From assembly GCA_002007465.1 (NCBI GenBank), contig LNAC01000003.1:13165821-13229820 (forward strand): a stretch of 64,000 nucleotides of DNA, given 5' to 3'. A program made the position numbers and the translations under genes. Origin of the DNA: Ailurus styani. Its lineage: Eukaryota > Chordata > Mammalia > Carnivora > Ailuridae. Positions 24,100 through 34,173 of the stretch are shown one piece after another (the first letter of the stretch is position 1; each line of letters begins with the position of its first letter). The notes beneath the pieces are model-generated. The model searched no databases, had not been told where the DNA came from, and saw nothing but the letters and a program-made list of their open reading frames with translations.

Positions 24100-24968
24100 T
24101 TCTCTTTAACAGAGCTTAAACAGATTAAACAAGACCTGGGAAAGTTTTCTGACAACCCAGACAGTTACACAGGGGCCTTCCAGCATCTGACCTTGGCCTA
24201 TGATCTATCCTGGAAAGACGTGATGACCATCTGAAGATAGACTTTTTTCAGAGATCAAAAAGGAAAGACTTCTTAAAGAAGACAGGGTATATGCTAATAG
24301 TCTTCACCTTTCTGATACCAAATCCCCAATAGGAAAACCTGCTGTCCCTCTCATGGATCTGGGATGGGACAATAATCAACCATTAGAATGATGGGAAGGA
24401 GACAACTTTCTCCTCTGTGTTAAGGCAGGGTTTAAAAGCCGGCCAACAGAAGTCCATCGCAGCTTCTTAAAGGTGACTGTAGTCTGCTGGGAACCAAATG
24501 AGAACCCAACTGCCTTCTAGAAAGATGCAAAGAGCTTGTGACTAATTCTACTAACCTTGATCTGCAGTCTTTTGAGGGATAGGTCACACCAAAAGACAAA
24601 TTCCTCTCTCAGTCTGTTCTGGATACCAGGTGGAAGCTGCAGAAGCTGGGAAGAGACCTGGGCACCACTCCTGAAGAACCCCTTTCAGCAGCAACTGCTG
24701 TCTTTTATAACCGGGACCAGGAAGAAGAGGCCAAAGCATAGGAGAGGGACAAAAGAAAAGAGGCAAGGCACGATTCCTAGTGGCCGATTCCTAGTGGCCT
24801 TTTAGGGCTAAACCCACTCCAAAAATGCCCAACTCCATCCTGAAGAAAGGATTAGGAAATGCCTGACCTGCAGGAGGACTGGCCACTGTATGTGAGAATG
24901 TTCTAGTAAGGACAAGTGTCTGTCCTAAATGTCAGCAAATGGGACACTGGGTGGCTAACTGCCCCTGA
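24100..24968 (+). pseudogene. Broken gag: capsid and CCHC nucleocapsid
   Basis: In the frame from 24100 a 44-codon stretch ends SWKDVMTI and then a stop at 24232; it resembles the N-terminal capsid of class I retroviruses. After a frame change, the segment around 24495-24545 resembles the major homology region. A tract to about 24740 follows with KDKF and WKLQKL motifs and in-frame stops near 24577 and 24740. At 24921-24962 there is one nucleocapsid zinc knuckle with C-x2-C-x4-H-x4-C spacing, followed by a stop at 24966, as expected for a gammaretroviral gag end. Multiple stops and at least one frameshift mean no functional Gag can be made. A 15-bp tandem duplication (CGATTCCTAGTGGC) lies at 24769-24797. 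Confidence 0.82.
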
Positions 24969-25059
24969 GGTTGAAGAACCCCTGGTTCAGAAACTGTTGC
25001 TCCACTGGAGGTGATGGACTGAGGGGGCCCTCTGCTATAGTCGGCCCCCTGCAGGAAGT

Positions 25060-25311
25060 AACCAGCAACAGATGGAAGCCATGTGGCAGGTAGGATACCA
25101 TTTTCCTTTCACATACCAGGGCCCCCTACTCTGCATGATTTCCTTCTCTGGACCCTTCTCCTGCAAAGTAATGGGAGTATCAGGCAAACTAATAACTAAA
25201 CCTTTTACCCCTTTCTTATGTTGCCTATGGGAAGGTCATGCCTTTTCCCACTCCTTCCTGGTTCTGCCAGAGTGCCCTTGTCCCCTCGTGGGAAGAGACA
25301 TATTAAACTAG
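25060..25311 (+). pseudogene. Retroviral protease C-terminal remnant
   Basis: In the frame ending at 25311 the last part resembles the C-terminal half of a class I retroviral aspartic protease: a TKPFT motif, an HSFLV segment and LVGRDIL just before a stop. I do not see the catalytic DTGA/DSGA motif upstream, so it is lost or decayed. The expected reverse transcriptase that should follow is missing. The sequence jumps to env. Confidence 0.75.
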
Positions 25312-26054
25312 GAATCTCCTCTCTTGTTGGCATTGCAGGAGTGGCCATAGGAAACTGTGGCACCTGTGCATCTCACCAGATTTATCATAATCTATCTAAA
25401 TCCCTGGCCATGGTAAATGAGGACATTGCAACTGTTTTCTCTGAGACCCAAGCCCAAATTGATTCCTTGGTCACTATGGTCTTACAGAACTGTCGGGTTC
25501 TTGATGTCCTTACAGCCAGAAATCGGGGAACCTGTGCATTACTAGGAGAAGGATGTTGTTTTGGATGAATCAAAGACACCAGGTACAACAGCATATTAAA
25601 CCCTTCCTAGGGCACCTGGGTGGCTCAGCGGGTTAAAGCCTCTGCCTTCGGCTCAGGTCATGATCTCAGGGTCCTGGGATCGAGGCCCACATCGGGCTCC
25701 CTCTTCCATAAGGAGCCCACTTCCTCCTCTCTCTCTGCCTGCCTCTCAACCTACTTGTGATCTGTTTCTCTCTGTCAAATAAGTAAGTAAAATTAAAAAA
25801 AAAGAAAAAGAAAATATTTATTTAAAAAAAAAAAAACCTTCCTAGAAAATGCTAGGATGCTCCATAATCAAGCTAACCAAGGATGGTCAAATTGGAAAAA
25901 TACCTGGTCCTGGCCATCATGGCTGCTTCCTCTTCTGGGGCCCCTAATTTCCATAATAGCTCTCCTTTTTGCAGAACCACCCTCACTCACTTTATTTATC
26001 GAATTTGTGTTCTCCAGACTAGAAGCAATAAAACACCAAAGAGTACCACACTGA
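25312..26054 (+). pseudogene. Env transmembrane-subunit remnant, SINE-split
   Basis: The TM subunit anchors the envelope and carries the fusion peptide. Here a glycine/alanine-rich fusion-peptide-like start (about 25313-25360) is followed by a heptad-like helix, the region corresponding to the so-called immunosuppressive segment (about 25485-25540) and a C-x6-CC motif (cysteine codons at 25533, 25554 and 25557), then a stop at 25566. A CAN-SINE occupies 25611-25836. Beyond it, 25846-26054 encodes a tryptophan-rich membrane-proximal part, a hydrophobic anchor near 25915-25975 and a short tail ending LEAIKHQ, then a stop. The SU subunit is absent. The first half forms one open frame with upstream protease-region sequence read in another frame (25218-25568, 116 codons). 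The gene is broken and not a functional envelope. Confidence 0.85.
25611..25836 (+). mobile_element. CAN-SINE inside the ERV env remnant
   Basis: Near-consensus copy: 'GGCACCTGGGTGGCTCAGCG', 'TTCGGCTCAGGTCATGATCT', CT-rich body and a long A-rich tail. A 9-bp target-site duplication CCTTCCTAG is at 25602-25610 and 25837-25845. It splits the env remnant between the C-x6-CC region and the membrane anchor. Confidence 0.96.
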
Positions 26055-26252
26055 AGCTACCAGACCATCTCTACTTAAGGAATCTGTATCTACATGGGAC
26101 TACATGTATCTACATAGGCATCACACTCAGGAATTCTTTCCACTTGGCATACAGCAGAAATAGTGGACCCAAACTCTCTGACTCCCTCATTCTCCCTGAA
26201 GCTCCAGCGTAGTCATCACCCCCTTTCCCAACGATTTGGATCCCCATTTTTT

Positions 26253-26263
26253 AGGGGGGGAAA
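26253..26263 (+). other. Polypurine tract of the ERV
   Basis: AGGGGGGGAAA lies immediately before the TG that opens the 3' LTR, the position where plus-strand DNA synthesis is primed. Confidence 0.85.
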
Positions 26264-26942
26264 TGTTGGTAGAAGCTAAGTATGAGCAGTGAAAGGAACG
26301 CCCTGAGGCAAAGTACCAAATCCTTAAGTGGGGAATGACAGAGGCACGAGCTGGGGGCAAGGATAGTGATAAACAGTAACACATCAGGAGACTGGGGTAT
26401 GACTGCGATACAACTGACTCTGTGGCTTCCAAGACCTTGGGGCTGACGGACCAAGAGGCATAAGTACAGAGCATACACTCTCCTCTTGTACCTCTGCTCC
26501 AGGGTAACCCCTAGACTCTTAATAATCCATTTACATTGCAGGTACAGCCCCCCTCCCTATGGAAAAAGGCTGTCATAATGGTTCTGGTAGAAACTTTATA
26601 GGGTCAAAAACTCCCCTTCCCAACCTACAGGAGGAGTCCCCCCAAATGGTTGGAAACGGCTGCCATTACAGACCGCCCCCCCCGCCGTATGTCTCAGCAT
26701 CTCCTTGCCCAGAGAGACTCAATAATATTCAATCCCCAAACAGTCTAGGGGTAGGTTTCACCTCGAGGAACTCAGCCGTCCCCCCTTGAGAGTGTACTTT
26801 TGCTTTAATAAACTGCTTTGTGCTTGCTACTTTCCTTCCGGCTCTCTTTATTCTGAGCATGGATCCTCATGTAACTGTTTTCCTGGGGAATCCAAGAACC
26901 ATGACCTCCATTCCCACAACACAGACCCTCCTACCGGTAACA
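26264..26942 (+). repeat. 3' LTR of the class I ERV
   Basis: Starts TGTTGGTAGAAGC after the polypurine tract and ends CTACCGGTAACA, so TG...CA boundaries. AATAAA is at 26817-26822, followed by 'CTGCTTTGTGCTTGCTACTT' as in the 5' LTR. It is uninterrupted, about 679 bp, which is close to the expected LTR size once the SINE is subtracted from the 5' copy. The two LTRs differ by many substitutions and small indels. Confidence 0.92.
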
Positions 26943-27024
26943 TGTCCAAGATACTTATGCACATCGTCCCTTTTCCTTGTTTCAGTGCATGCTGATTCCC
27001 ACTGAAATAGTCTGCAGGCAGTCT

Positions 27025-27135
27025 GATAGAGTGCAAGGAGCATGACGTTTCAAGTCAGACAGACCTGAGTTCAGATTAATTGCTCTGCTGTGTTATTCCG
27101 TGAAAATCATCCAACTCCCGCACATTACTTTCCCT
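27025..27135 (+). repeat. MIR SINE fragment
   Basis: 'GAGTGCAAGGAGCATGACG', 'AGTCAGACAGACCTGAGTTC' and 'ATTGCTCTGCTGTGTTATTC' follow the MIR 5' to core order ('GGAGTCAGACAGACCTGGGTTC'). Confidence 0.75.
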
Positions 27136-27254
27136 TAAATTTAAAGTGAATAGCTCTCTCGGGGAAGTCACTGTTGTGAATTTAAATGAAACTTTTTGTA
27201 AAAATGCCTGACATTTCCCCTAATTGAAGGTCCAGAGAAACATGCAGGTATTTA

Positions 27255-27363
27255 TTTACCCAACAAGTGTTTGCTGAGCACTTAATATTATAGCTAAGAA
27301 AATAGAGAAGTTAAAAAGAGAAAAACAAGATTCAGTTTTCTATGGAGTTCCTAGCATAGTGTG

Positions 27364-27396
<33 letters not shown>

Positions 27397-27960
27397 TAGA
27401 GGAAAATAAGTAAATGGGATAGGGAATACCTAGCAGACTGATAGGCTACTTTACAAAGGGAAATCAGTAAAGCTCTCTTTGTGATCTAAATGGTAGGCGG
27501 AAAAATCACTCCTGTGAAAATCTGAGAAGTATTCCAGGTAGAGGTCAGAGCAACCACAGACTGAGGCATGAGTGGCTGTGGTGTGTCCCAGGGACAGAAG
27601 GCAGGTTACTGAAGCTGATACACAGCAAATGAGAGGAAAACATGGTCGGAATGAGGCTGGAGGGTTAGCAAAGGCCCACATTATTTGGGATTTCAGTGAA
27701 AATGACAAGGAGTTTACATTTTATCCTAATTGCAAAGGAGAGTAATGGGAATTTTCAATTAAGATATGATTGTGTTTTCATTATTAAGGAGTTGTTCTTG
27801 CTGCTGTAAGGAAAATTGACTATAGTGGGGAGGGGCAGAAATGGAAACACTAGGGCTGGTTACTAGGTTATGACTCTCAGCAACACAGGTGAGCGATGGT
27901 GATAACTTAGACAAACAATAAATCATAACTCCCCATACCTGCCTTTCATTCTGTGCTCCC
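27255..27960 (+). repeat. Ancient mammalian interspersed repeat, family unresolved
   Basis: Begins 'TTTACCCAACAAGTGTTTGC' and 'TGAGCACTTAATATTATAGC', then continues with 'TATTCCAGGTAGAGGTCAGA', 'GACTGAGGCATGAGTGGCTG', 'TTTACATTTTATCCTAATTG' and 'TTCTTGCTGCTGTAAGGAAA'. The same order recurs in decayed form elsewhere in the window (39885-40440). A GT microsatellite is embedded at 27366-27395. Confidence 0.5.
27366..27395 (+). repeat. (GT)n microsatellite
   Basis: Uninterrupted GT dinucleotides, about 15 units. Confidence 0.97.
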
Positions 27961-28107
27961 TCGGAGCACCTCCCCAAATGTCAGATGCCTCACAGTCCAA
28001 CAGGTCAGTACATAGAGTTAAAGATATTCCACATCACACTTGTAGTCATCCCAGTTCCCATCCCATTATCTAGTTATGAGAAACTACCATAAAGACAGAC
28101 TTACAGA

Positions 28108-28324
28108 GGTGCCCGGGGGCTTAGTGGGTTAAGTAGCAGACTCTTGGTTTTAACTCAGGATGCTGAGATCAAGCCCACGAATAGGGCTCTGCACTCAGAG
28201 GAGTCTGTTTAAGATTCTCTCTCTCCCTCTCCCTCCCTCTCCCCTGCCCCCTGCGTAAAAGCACGTGCGCACACACGCACACACACTCTCTCTCAAATAA
28301 ATAAATAAAATCCTTAAGAAAAAA
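28108..28324 (+). mobile_element. CAN-SINE, plus strand, with CA/CG-rich insert in tail
   Basis: Head 'GGTGCCCGGGGGCTTAGTGG', 'TTTTAACTCAGGATGCTGAG', CT-rich body, then a 'GTGCGCACACACGCACACAC' patch and AAATAAATAAATAAA tail. An 11-bp target-site duplication AGACTTACAGA is at 28097-28107 and 28325-28335. Confidence 0.93.
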
Positions 28325-28612
28325 AGACTTACAGATATTCATGTACTAATAACTGCCAGATGATTTAGACTTGAACTCCAAAGTTTTCCTTAAATATATA
28401 GTTCAGTCTCTGCGCCTCAGCAGCTGCCAAGTCAGTGTTCCTGAATTATTAATTAATTTCATTCACAAGTGATGTGGAGAGTTGTTTAAGTCAGTTGTCA
28501 TTGTTGGCTGAATGTATTTCAATTGTTTTCTCTGCTTCCAGTCTCTAAAGCAAATTTCAGTTTTAAAAGTATCGTGTGTACCATTCATCCATTCAAAACC
28601 ATTTATTAATTT

Positions 28613-28802
28613 GGGGAACCTGGGTGGCTCTGTCTGTTAAGAGATCAATTCCTGATTTTGACTCAGGTCATGGTCTCTCGGGGTCGTGAGACAGAGCCCC
28701 GCATAGTGCTCTGCACACTGAGTGTGGAGCCTGCTTAAGATTCTCTCTCTCCCTCTCCCTCTATGCCCTCCCACTCATGCTTACTCTCTTAAATAAATAA
28801 AT
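28613..28802 (+). mobile_element. CAN-SINE, first of an adjacent pair
   Basis: Head 'GGGGAACCTGGGTGGCTCTG', 'TTTTGACTCAGGTCATGGTC', CT-rich body and AAATAAATAAATAAAG tail passing straight into AAGT repeats. Confidence 0.92.
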
Positions 28803-28803
28803 A

Positions 28804-28843
<40 letters not shown>
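28803..28843 (+). repeat. (AAGT)n microsatellite between two SINEs
   Basis: About ten AAGT units that grew from the A-rich tail of the left SINE and end at the head of the right SINE. Confidence 0.95.
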
Positions 28844-28991
28844 TGTGCCTTGGTGGCTCAGTAGGTTAAGCCTCTGACTTCAGCTCAGGTCATGATCTCA
28901 GGGTCCTGGGATGGAACCCCACATCAGGCTCTCCGCTCAGCAGGGAGTCTGCCTGTCCCTTTCCCTCTGCCCCTCCACCTGTTCATGCTAG

Positions 28992-29024
<33 letters not shown>

Positions 29025-29046
29025 AAATTAAATTAAATTAAATTAA
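28844..29046 (+). mobile_element. CAN-SINE, second of an adjacent pair
   Basis: Head 'TTGTGCCTTGGTGGCTCAGT', 'TTCAGCTCAGGTCATGATCT', CT-rich body, a (CT)n run at 28992-29020 and an AAATTAAATTAAATTAA tail, a local ATTAA repeat. Confidence 0.93.
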
Positions 29047-30780
29047 GTGAAGGTTTAAAAATTTAAAAATAAAACACTTATTAGCTTGCTATTGTATCCA
29101 GGTACCAAACTAAATATTAAGGTAAACTCAGTGACCAATATATCATACGTGATTATCTTCATAGATCTTACTGTTTACAATATAGACAATCCCAAAAGAG
29201 GACAGTAAGTGGCACACACAGTGTTTCAGGAGCATATATGACACCCTGAGGTTTAGGGAAAGCTGCCTATAGAAAGGAAAGTCCTAACTGTGAAGTAAAT
29301 AGCTAGGACAAAGGACACAGAGAAGAAAGTAAACAATACCAGAACTGAAAGAGTTTATGACACCATCGGTATTTTCTATGTGAATGTGAGAACTCTCAAC
29401 TCATCAAATGGCTAATTCCTAATCTAAGCCTACCTGTGTGGAGGCAAGAGGTCCGACAAAGAGTAAATAATTCATACATTAATTACTTTAACAAATATTA
29501 CTGAGCACCTACCACATACTAGAAATTGGTAACTGGAAATACAGAAATGAGTGAGAGAAAGAATTTCCTAGAGCTTAACTTCCTTAGGACATGGGAGGCA
29601 TGGAGACAGTCAATGGATAAACAAGTCATCCCCCCCCATTCATTGTTTAAAGTCAGAAATGTAAAAATATAACAGATGTTCTTTGGTCTATCAACAGATT
29701 CCACCTGTGGGATACTGTACAGTTTTTTGAACAGGTCTGTCAGAAAATAAGTGATTCATAAAATCGCCTGACAGAGCTAAGCACACAAAAGACACATGAC
29801 AAAGCTGTCAAGGCTTTCCAGCTCACCAAATGATGAATGGTGTAAGGAATAAACCTGCTTTAATTATTTCTCCCTAGAGTCTTTCTTCAGTCCTAAGGCT
29901 CTTCTCTCCCCCCCCCATCCTTTGTTTGAATTTGTTCTTCCTTTTGCCACCTATTTGCACATCTTTTTCCCTCCAACTTCCACATTCTCACTGGAAACCA
30001 GCCTCTTCACCATCTACTTCAAAGACTGACCTAGGATCCCTTTGAGGATTGGTAATTTATTTCTTCAAATAAGCCAGAGGGTACTGTTCATCCAGCAGAA
30101 CACCCGAGATTCACAGGGCCAATTTTATTTTTTCAGCAGAGTCTCTAGAATAATTGAGTAAGTTTAACACAAATTAAATGATGAGGTGGTTTCTCCTTTC
30201 AGTTTAGTAGTGTACGATTTTAGAAACACAGCATCTACGATAAATGATTTTCCCACAAAGAAAAGAAACATTTTACTGAGATTTAAAGACAACGTGAAGT
30301 AGGAGAGTCTCCAAGAAGGCATTAAACATTAACTAGTGGTTTAAATCCAGAATGGAAATGACAAAATAAAATCTGAATTTTCTCAAATATGATGTAGACT
30401 CGATACAAATAAATCTTGCACATAAAGTCTTAAACATTCCCACCACCTTAGCCTCCAGATCCAATTATCCTCCAAACATTTTCTGCTCAACCATGCTGAG
30501 CTTATTCACTAGCCCTCCAGTTAGAAAATAATAAAAGGTCTGCAGGTATATTTACACTCAGAGGGAAACGTACAGGTGTGAGAACGGCAATCATTTTCTT
30601 CAGAGTTATGAACAAGAAGCTTGTGACTAGCAGGATATCCATTCACAACGCATTTGACTAATTGTATTTCACTGTCTCAAGTGAAAATGAAGGGACATTT
30701 TCAAAGGCAATATGACCTGATATTTTGCCACAGAGTTTTTGTAATAAAATGCTAGGGCTATTGTATTGTGTATTCATTTA
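29047..30780. other. Non-coding stretch with decayed repeat pieces
   Basis: 29095-29345 and 29480-29640 carry phrases such as 'TGAGCACCTACCACATACTA' and 'GAAATACAGAAATGAGTGAG' that resemble the same old repeat as 27255-27960. The rest, to 30780, shows no gene. Confidence 0.4.
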
Positions 30781-31642
30781 GAATTTTCATTCATATCACT
30801 CATTCACTTGTAAACAATTCCAGGCAGAGTGCATCATGAGGAATTAGTTCCCTGCCTACAAGTTACTCATAGTCTACTGGAAGAGAGAGACTCCCAAGAT
30901 AGATGAGGCCAGAATATTGACAGACATATCATAAAATGATGTGTGCTGTATGCTACTGGAATACCGTGGAGAAAACTATTAATTCTGTCCCAGCTGACTT
31001 TGGATGTCTGTACAAGTGCTTAGGACAAGATACTTATGGTGGCTTAATGTGTAACACGCAAACCATCTCTGATTTTCTCACGGTCACCCAGAGTTTAGGA
31101 AAAGAAACGCATGCAGATGGATTTATGTTTGTTAACAGGATGTGTTAGTGTCTGAATTTTTATAGAATTGAGACAGGAAACTATAAGCTTTTAAACAAAG
31201 GATAAGAGCTATTAATCATTTCCTGCGGTTTTAAGTCATTCATCTTTATCTCTGGTACTTGTGTGACATGATCAAGAGACTTTAAAGTCAAGAGCTATTG
31301 AGACAGTCAATATGCAGTGAGCCCAAATCTAGAGAGGCTAATCACAAGGGTATCTAGGAAATATTTACAGCTTGATAGGGGAGAAAGAGAGATGAAATAA
31401 AGTACAACTCTTTTTACCATGGCAACCCTGGAGCTCATTCTGCAAATACTCCTTCCATGTCAACTTGTCCTTTCACATGTTTAGGTTTGGGTCAATTCCT
31501 CAAAAGGGAGTTTAGGGAACTCAAAGAAATTACACTTCAGTCAATAGATACAATATGTAAGTGATGACAATATACTGAATTGCAATAAAATTCAAAATAA
31601 AATGTCAATTGGTAAACTGAGGTCTTTCCACATTTGCTTTTT
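30781..31642. other. Non-coding stretch
   Basis: 30785-30990 again hints at the old repeat ('TCACTCATTCACTTGTAAAC', 'CATAGTCTACTGGAAGAGAG'). A 70-codon + frame at 30936-31148 has no recognisable domain and is probably chance. Confidence 0.4.
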
Positions 31643-31864
31643 GGGGAGGGCCTGAGTGGCTCAGTTGGTCAAGCGGCCAACTCTTGATTTTGGCTCAGGT
31701 CATAATCTCAGGGTCATGAAATCGAGCCCTGAGTTGGGCGCTGTGCTTAATAGGGAGAGTCTGCTTGAGATTCTCTCTCTCCCTCTACCCCTCCTCCCAC
31801 TCACGTGCTCTCTTTCTCCCTCTCTTCCTAAAATAAATAAATAAAATAAAATCTTAAAAAAAAA
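31643..31864 (+). mobile_element. CAN-SINE, plus strand
   Basis: Head 'GGGGAGGGCCTGAGTGGCTC', 'TTTTGGCTCAGGTCATAATC', body CTCTCTCC and AAATAAATAAATAAAATAAA tail. No clear target-site duplication seen, consistent with age. Confidence 0.92.
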
Positions 31865-32860
31865 GACTTAAGTGATAAAAGAGAAAAAGAAAACTGAGAA
31901 GAGTATTATGCTTTGGAAGATGTGCAAGAAACCTTTCTGGAGTGTGTACTTAGAGCCAGTCATTCTTCAAAGCACTGGAGATAGAGCACCTATCGTCCCC
32001 TGTCTCCAGTAGGAGCCTCACAGCTTGCTCTATGTGAATAATTCTCCTATGATGCTCTGCTAACGCAATATACCAATAATCGAATCAGGAATATTATCAT
32101 GGACGATTCATTTTAATGATTTCAAGTTTTCCGAGTACTCTCTGAGATGACTTATCTTCACGTATTGTGGGGGGAAAGAATCCAGTTCAGAACGACAGCA
32201 TCAACAACTCTAAGAACTGTTTCATGCAGACAATCTCAAATCATTTATATTATTATTCCATTTTATGAAAAACCACCTCTAAAATATATAAAAGTTCTAA
32301 ACGTTAAGTCTGACGGAAAAGTAGTGAATTGCGCTACTGACGGAAAAGTAGTGAATTGCACTACTGAATGCACTTCCGGAGATCCTACTGTAACCATTTA
32401 AGGCACTCTTGCCGACCTGGCAATCTCCCCTCTTTATCACATCCTCTGCTTTATAAGAAGCATATATCCTGAATTGCATATTTTGGTGAATTTTCAAATT
32501 GTATATAATGTATATAAATATCCCTATAAACAAGTGGCATTGCATGCAGGAATCCATTAAATAAATGTCAGTGCATTTTATCTGTTAATTTTCTTAATTT
32601 TTCATTTTTACTGGAAAGTAGTGTTGAATATTTTGTATGGAGAAAACTTACTTTTTGTGCACAAAAGTTAAAATTATGTTCATTCTACCGATTGATATTT
32701 TATACATCACAGCAGGACTGACTATATTAATATCTATAAAATTATACAAATAATTGCTAGATAGATTTGAAAGGACTTTGTGATGGAATAGAAAAATGGT
32801 TGCAAATTACTCTCTTCCTTAAATCCATATCTTTCCAATGAGAGCGCAGATTATCTAAGT
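31865..32860. other. Non-coding stretch with a 27-bp duplication
   Basis: No gene recognised. A 27-bp unit (TGACGGAAAAGTAGTGAATT...) is duplicated at 32311-32337 and 32338-32364 with one mismatch. 31930-32030 may be an old L2 or MIR-like piece. Confidence 0.45.
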
Positions 32861-32875
32861 AAGAAGTGGAGTCTG

Positions 32876-33075
32876 GAGGCACCTGCGTGGCTGAGCCGGT
32901 TAAGTGTCTGCCTTGGGCTCAAGTCAGGATCCCAGAATCCTGGGATCAAATCCAGAATCGTGCTCTGCTCGGCAGGGAGCCTGCTTCTCCCTCTCCCTCT
33001 GCCTGTCGCTCCCCCTGCTTGTGCTCTCCCTCTCTCTGTGCGTCAAATATATAAAATCTTAAAAAAAAAAAAAAA
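32876..33075 (+). mobile_element. CAN-SINE, plus strand
   Basis: Head 'GAGGCACCTGCGTGGCTGAG', 'TGGGCTCAAGTCAGGATCCC', CT-rich body and poly-A tail. A target-site duplication AAGTGGAGTCTG / AAGTGCAGTCTG (one mismatch) is at 32864-32875 and 33076-33087. Confidence 0.94.
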
Positions 33076-33087
33076 AAGTGCAGTCTG

Positions 33088-34128
33088 TTTCCCCAAATTT
33101 TGAATCTGGGTTTCCATGTGACTTGATTTGGCGAAGAAGACGTTAGCGTCCCTTCCAAGTGAAGCTGGGACAGTCAGTGCTCAAGACAGCTTGCTGTCTT
33201 GCTGCACTCGGGAGCATGTAAAGAGTTTAGGCCACCTGCTGGAAGACAAAAGATCCTTTAATGCACAGACAACTCATCTTAGCTAAGTCCTGTCCCCTAG
33301 CCACCTGTTAGTCATTTGGTAGTTCCAGTGTTAATTATCAGACCCATCTCACTATGGTAAATGGTAAGGACACACCTATGGAGGTATGTTTCTCCTGGTA
33401 CTTTTCATCCAGATCTTCTATTTAACTATATTTATTAAGTCTCTTTAACTCTGTGTCTTCTGGTCAGAATTTTTTTTAGCTTCTGTCCCAAACGAGACTG
33501 ACCGCTTCCTGTTAAATTCAGAAGATATTTCTTGATTCCTTTGCTATTTCCTTCCCTAATTATTATTGCAACATTACCAGTTGTATTTACAGGGGCTTCC
33601 TTCAAAAGCAAATGGGCTTGATGAAACGCTTTCTGCCCCAAGCACTGGTGATGGGAAAAGCATTTAGACATTACTGGATTTGGGGATTAGTGCTTAAGAC
33701 TACCTTGTGTTGGGCAATGCTATTCTGAGGGGCAAACAGAGCCAAGAAGATAGTTCCCAATACTAAAAGTCTCATATCTTTTTCGTTTCATGTTTTCGGC
33801 AAACATTTTGCCAAATAGTAACTGTCTCTCTTCCTGAGGTAGACTTTCGTTTCTTTGCTACCATCCAATGGCATTTGAATGGCGTTTGTTTAGAAAGAGT
33901 ACACAAAATATTGCAGAGAGGCAGGTATCTGTGTGAGGTGCTGTGTCGAGGACTCATAAATAAATCCAGTTGTCAAGGAAAACTCTCCACTTCCATAATA
34001 AAAGAAGTTACATATGGAGGAAAATAAATGTTAGCGAGGAACCCTTCATTAAAAATTTACACAATCGCTACATTTTATAACTCCTAACTTTTGAAATGAT
34101 GAAAAAGAAACAAAAATCATATCAGTTT

Positions 34129-34129
<1 letters not shown>
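33088..34129. other. Non-coding stretch
   Basis: No gene or repeat recognised. Short minus-strand frames at 33435-33671 and 33772-33957 lack domains. Confidence 0.45.

Positions 34130-34173
<44 letters not shown>
34130..34173 (+). repeat. (TATC)n microsatellite
   Basis: Eleven or so uninterrupted TATC/CTAT units, a typical polymorphic tetranucleotide. Confidence 0.97.

Larger units (their letters stand above)
22165..26942 (+). mobile_element. Degraded class I endogenous retrovirus (HERV-H-like PBS), pol/SU-deleted
   Basis: A provirus-like unit reading left to right: 5' LTR, 2-base spacer, primer-binding site, leader and gag remnants, CCHC zinc knuckle, C-terminal protease, TM-type env remnant, polypurine tract and 3' LTR. 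Reverse transcriptase, RNase H, integrase and the env surface subunit are absent: sequence passes from the protease end to the TM fusion-peptide region within a few bases near 25310. All genes carry stops or frameshifts. The LTRs are clearly diverged from each other by eye, so the insertion is old. Two CAN-SINEs are nested in it. I could not see matching target-site duplications outside the LTRs ('AGCATA' on the left, 'TGTCCA' on the right). The class I assignment rests on the motif order and the gag, protease and TM motifs; HERV-H affinity rests mainly on the primer-binding site. Confidence 0.9.

Noticed and set aside
25218..26054. Intact syncytin-like captured envelope gene
   Set aside because: The SU subunit is missing, a stop precedes a SINE insertion and the membrane anchor lies beyond both, so no complete envelope can be encoded.
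28603..29046. CRISPR-like array of repeats
   Set aside because: The regular repeats are two SINE copies and simple AAGT and CT microsatellites, with no repeat-spacer structure.
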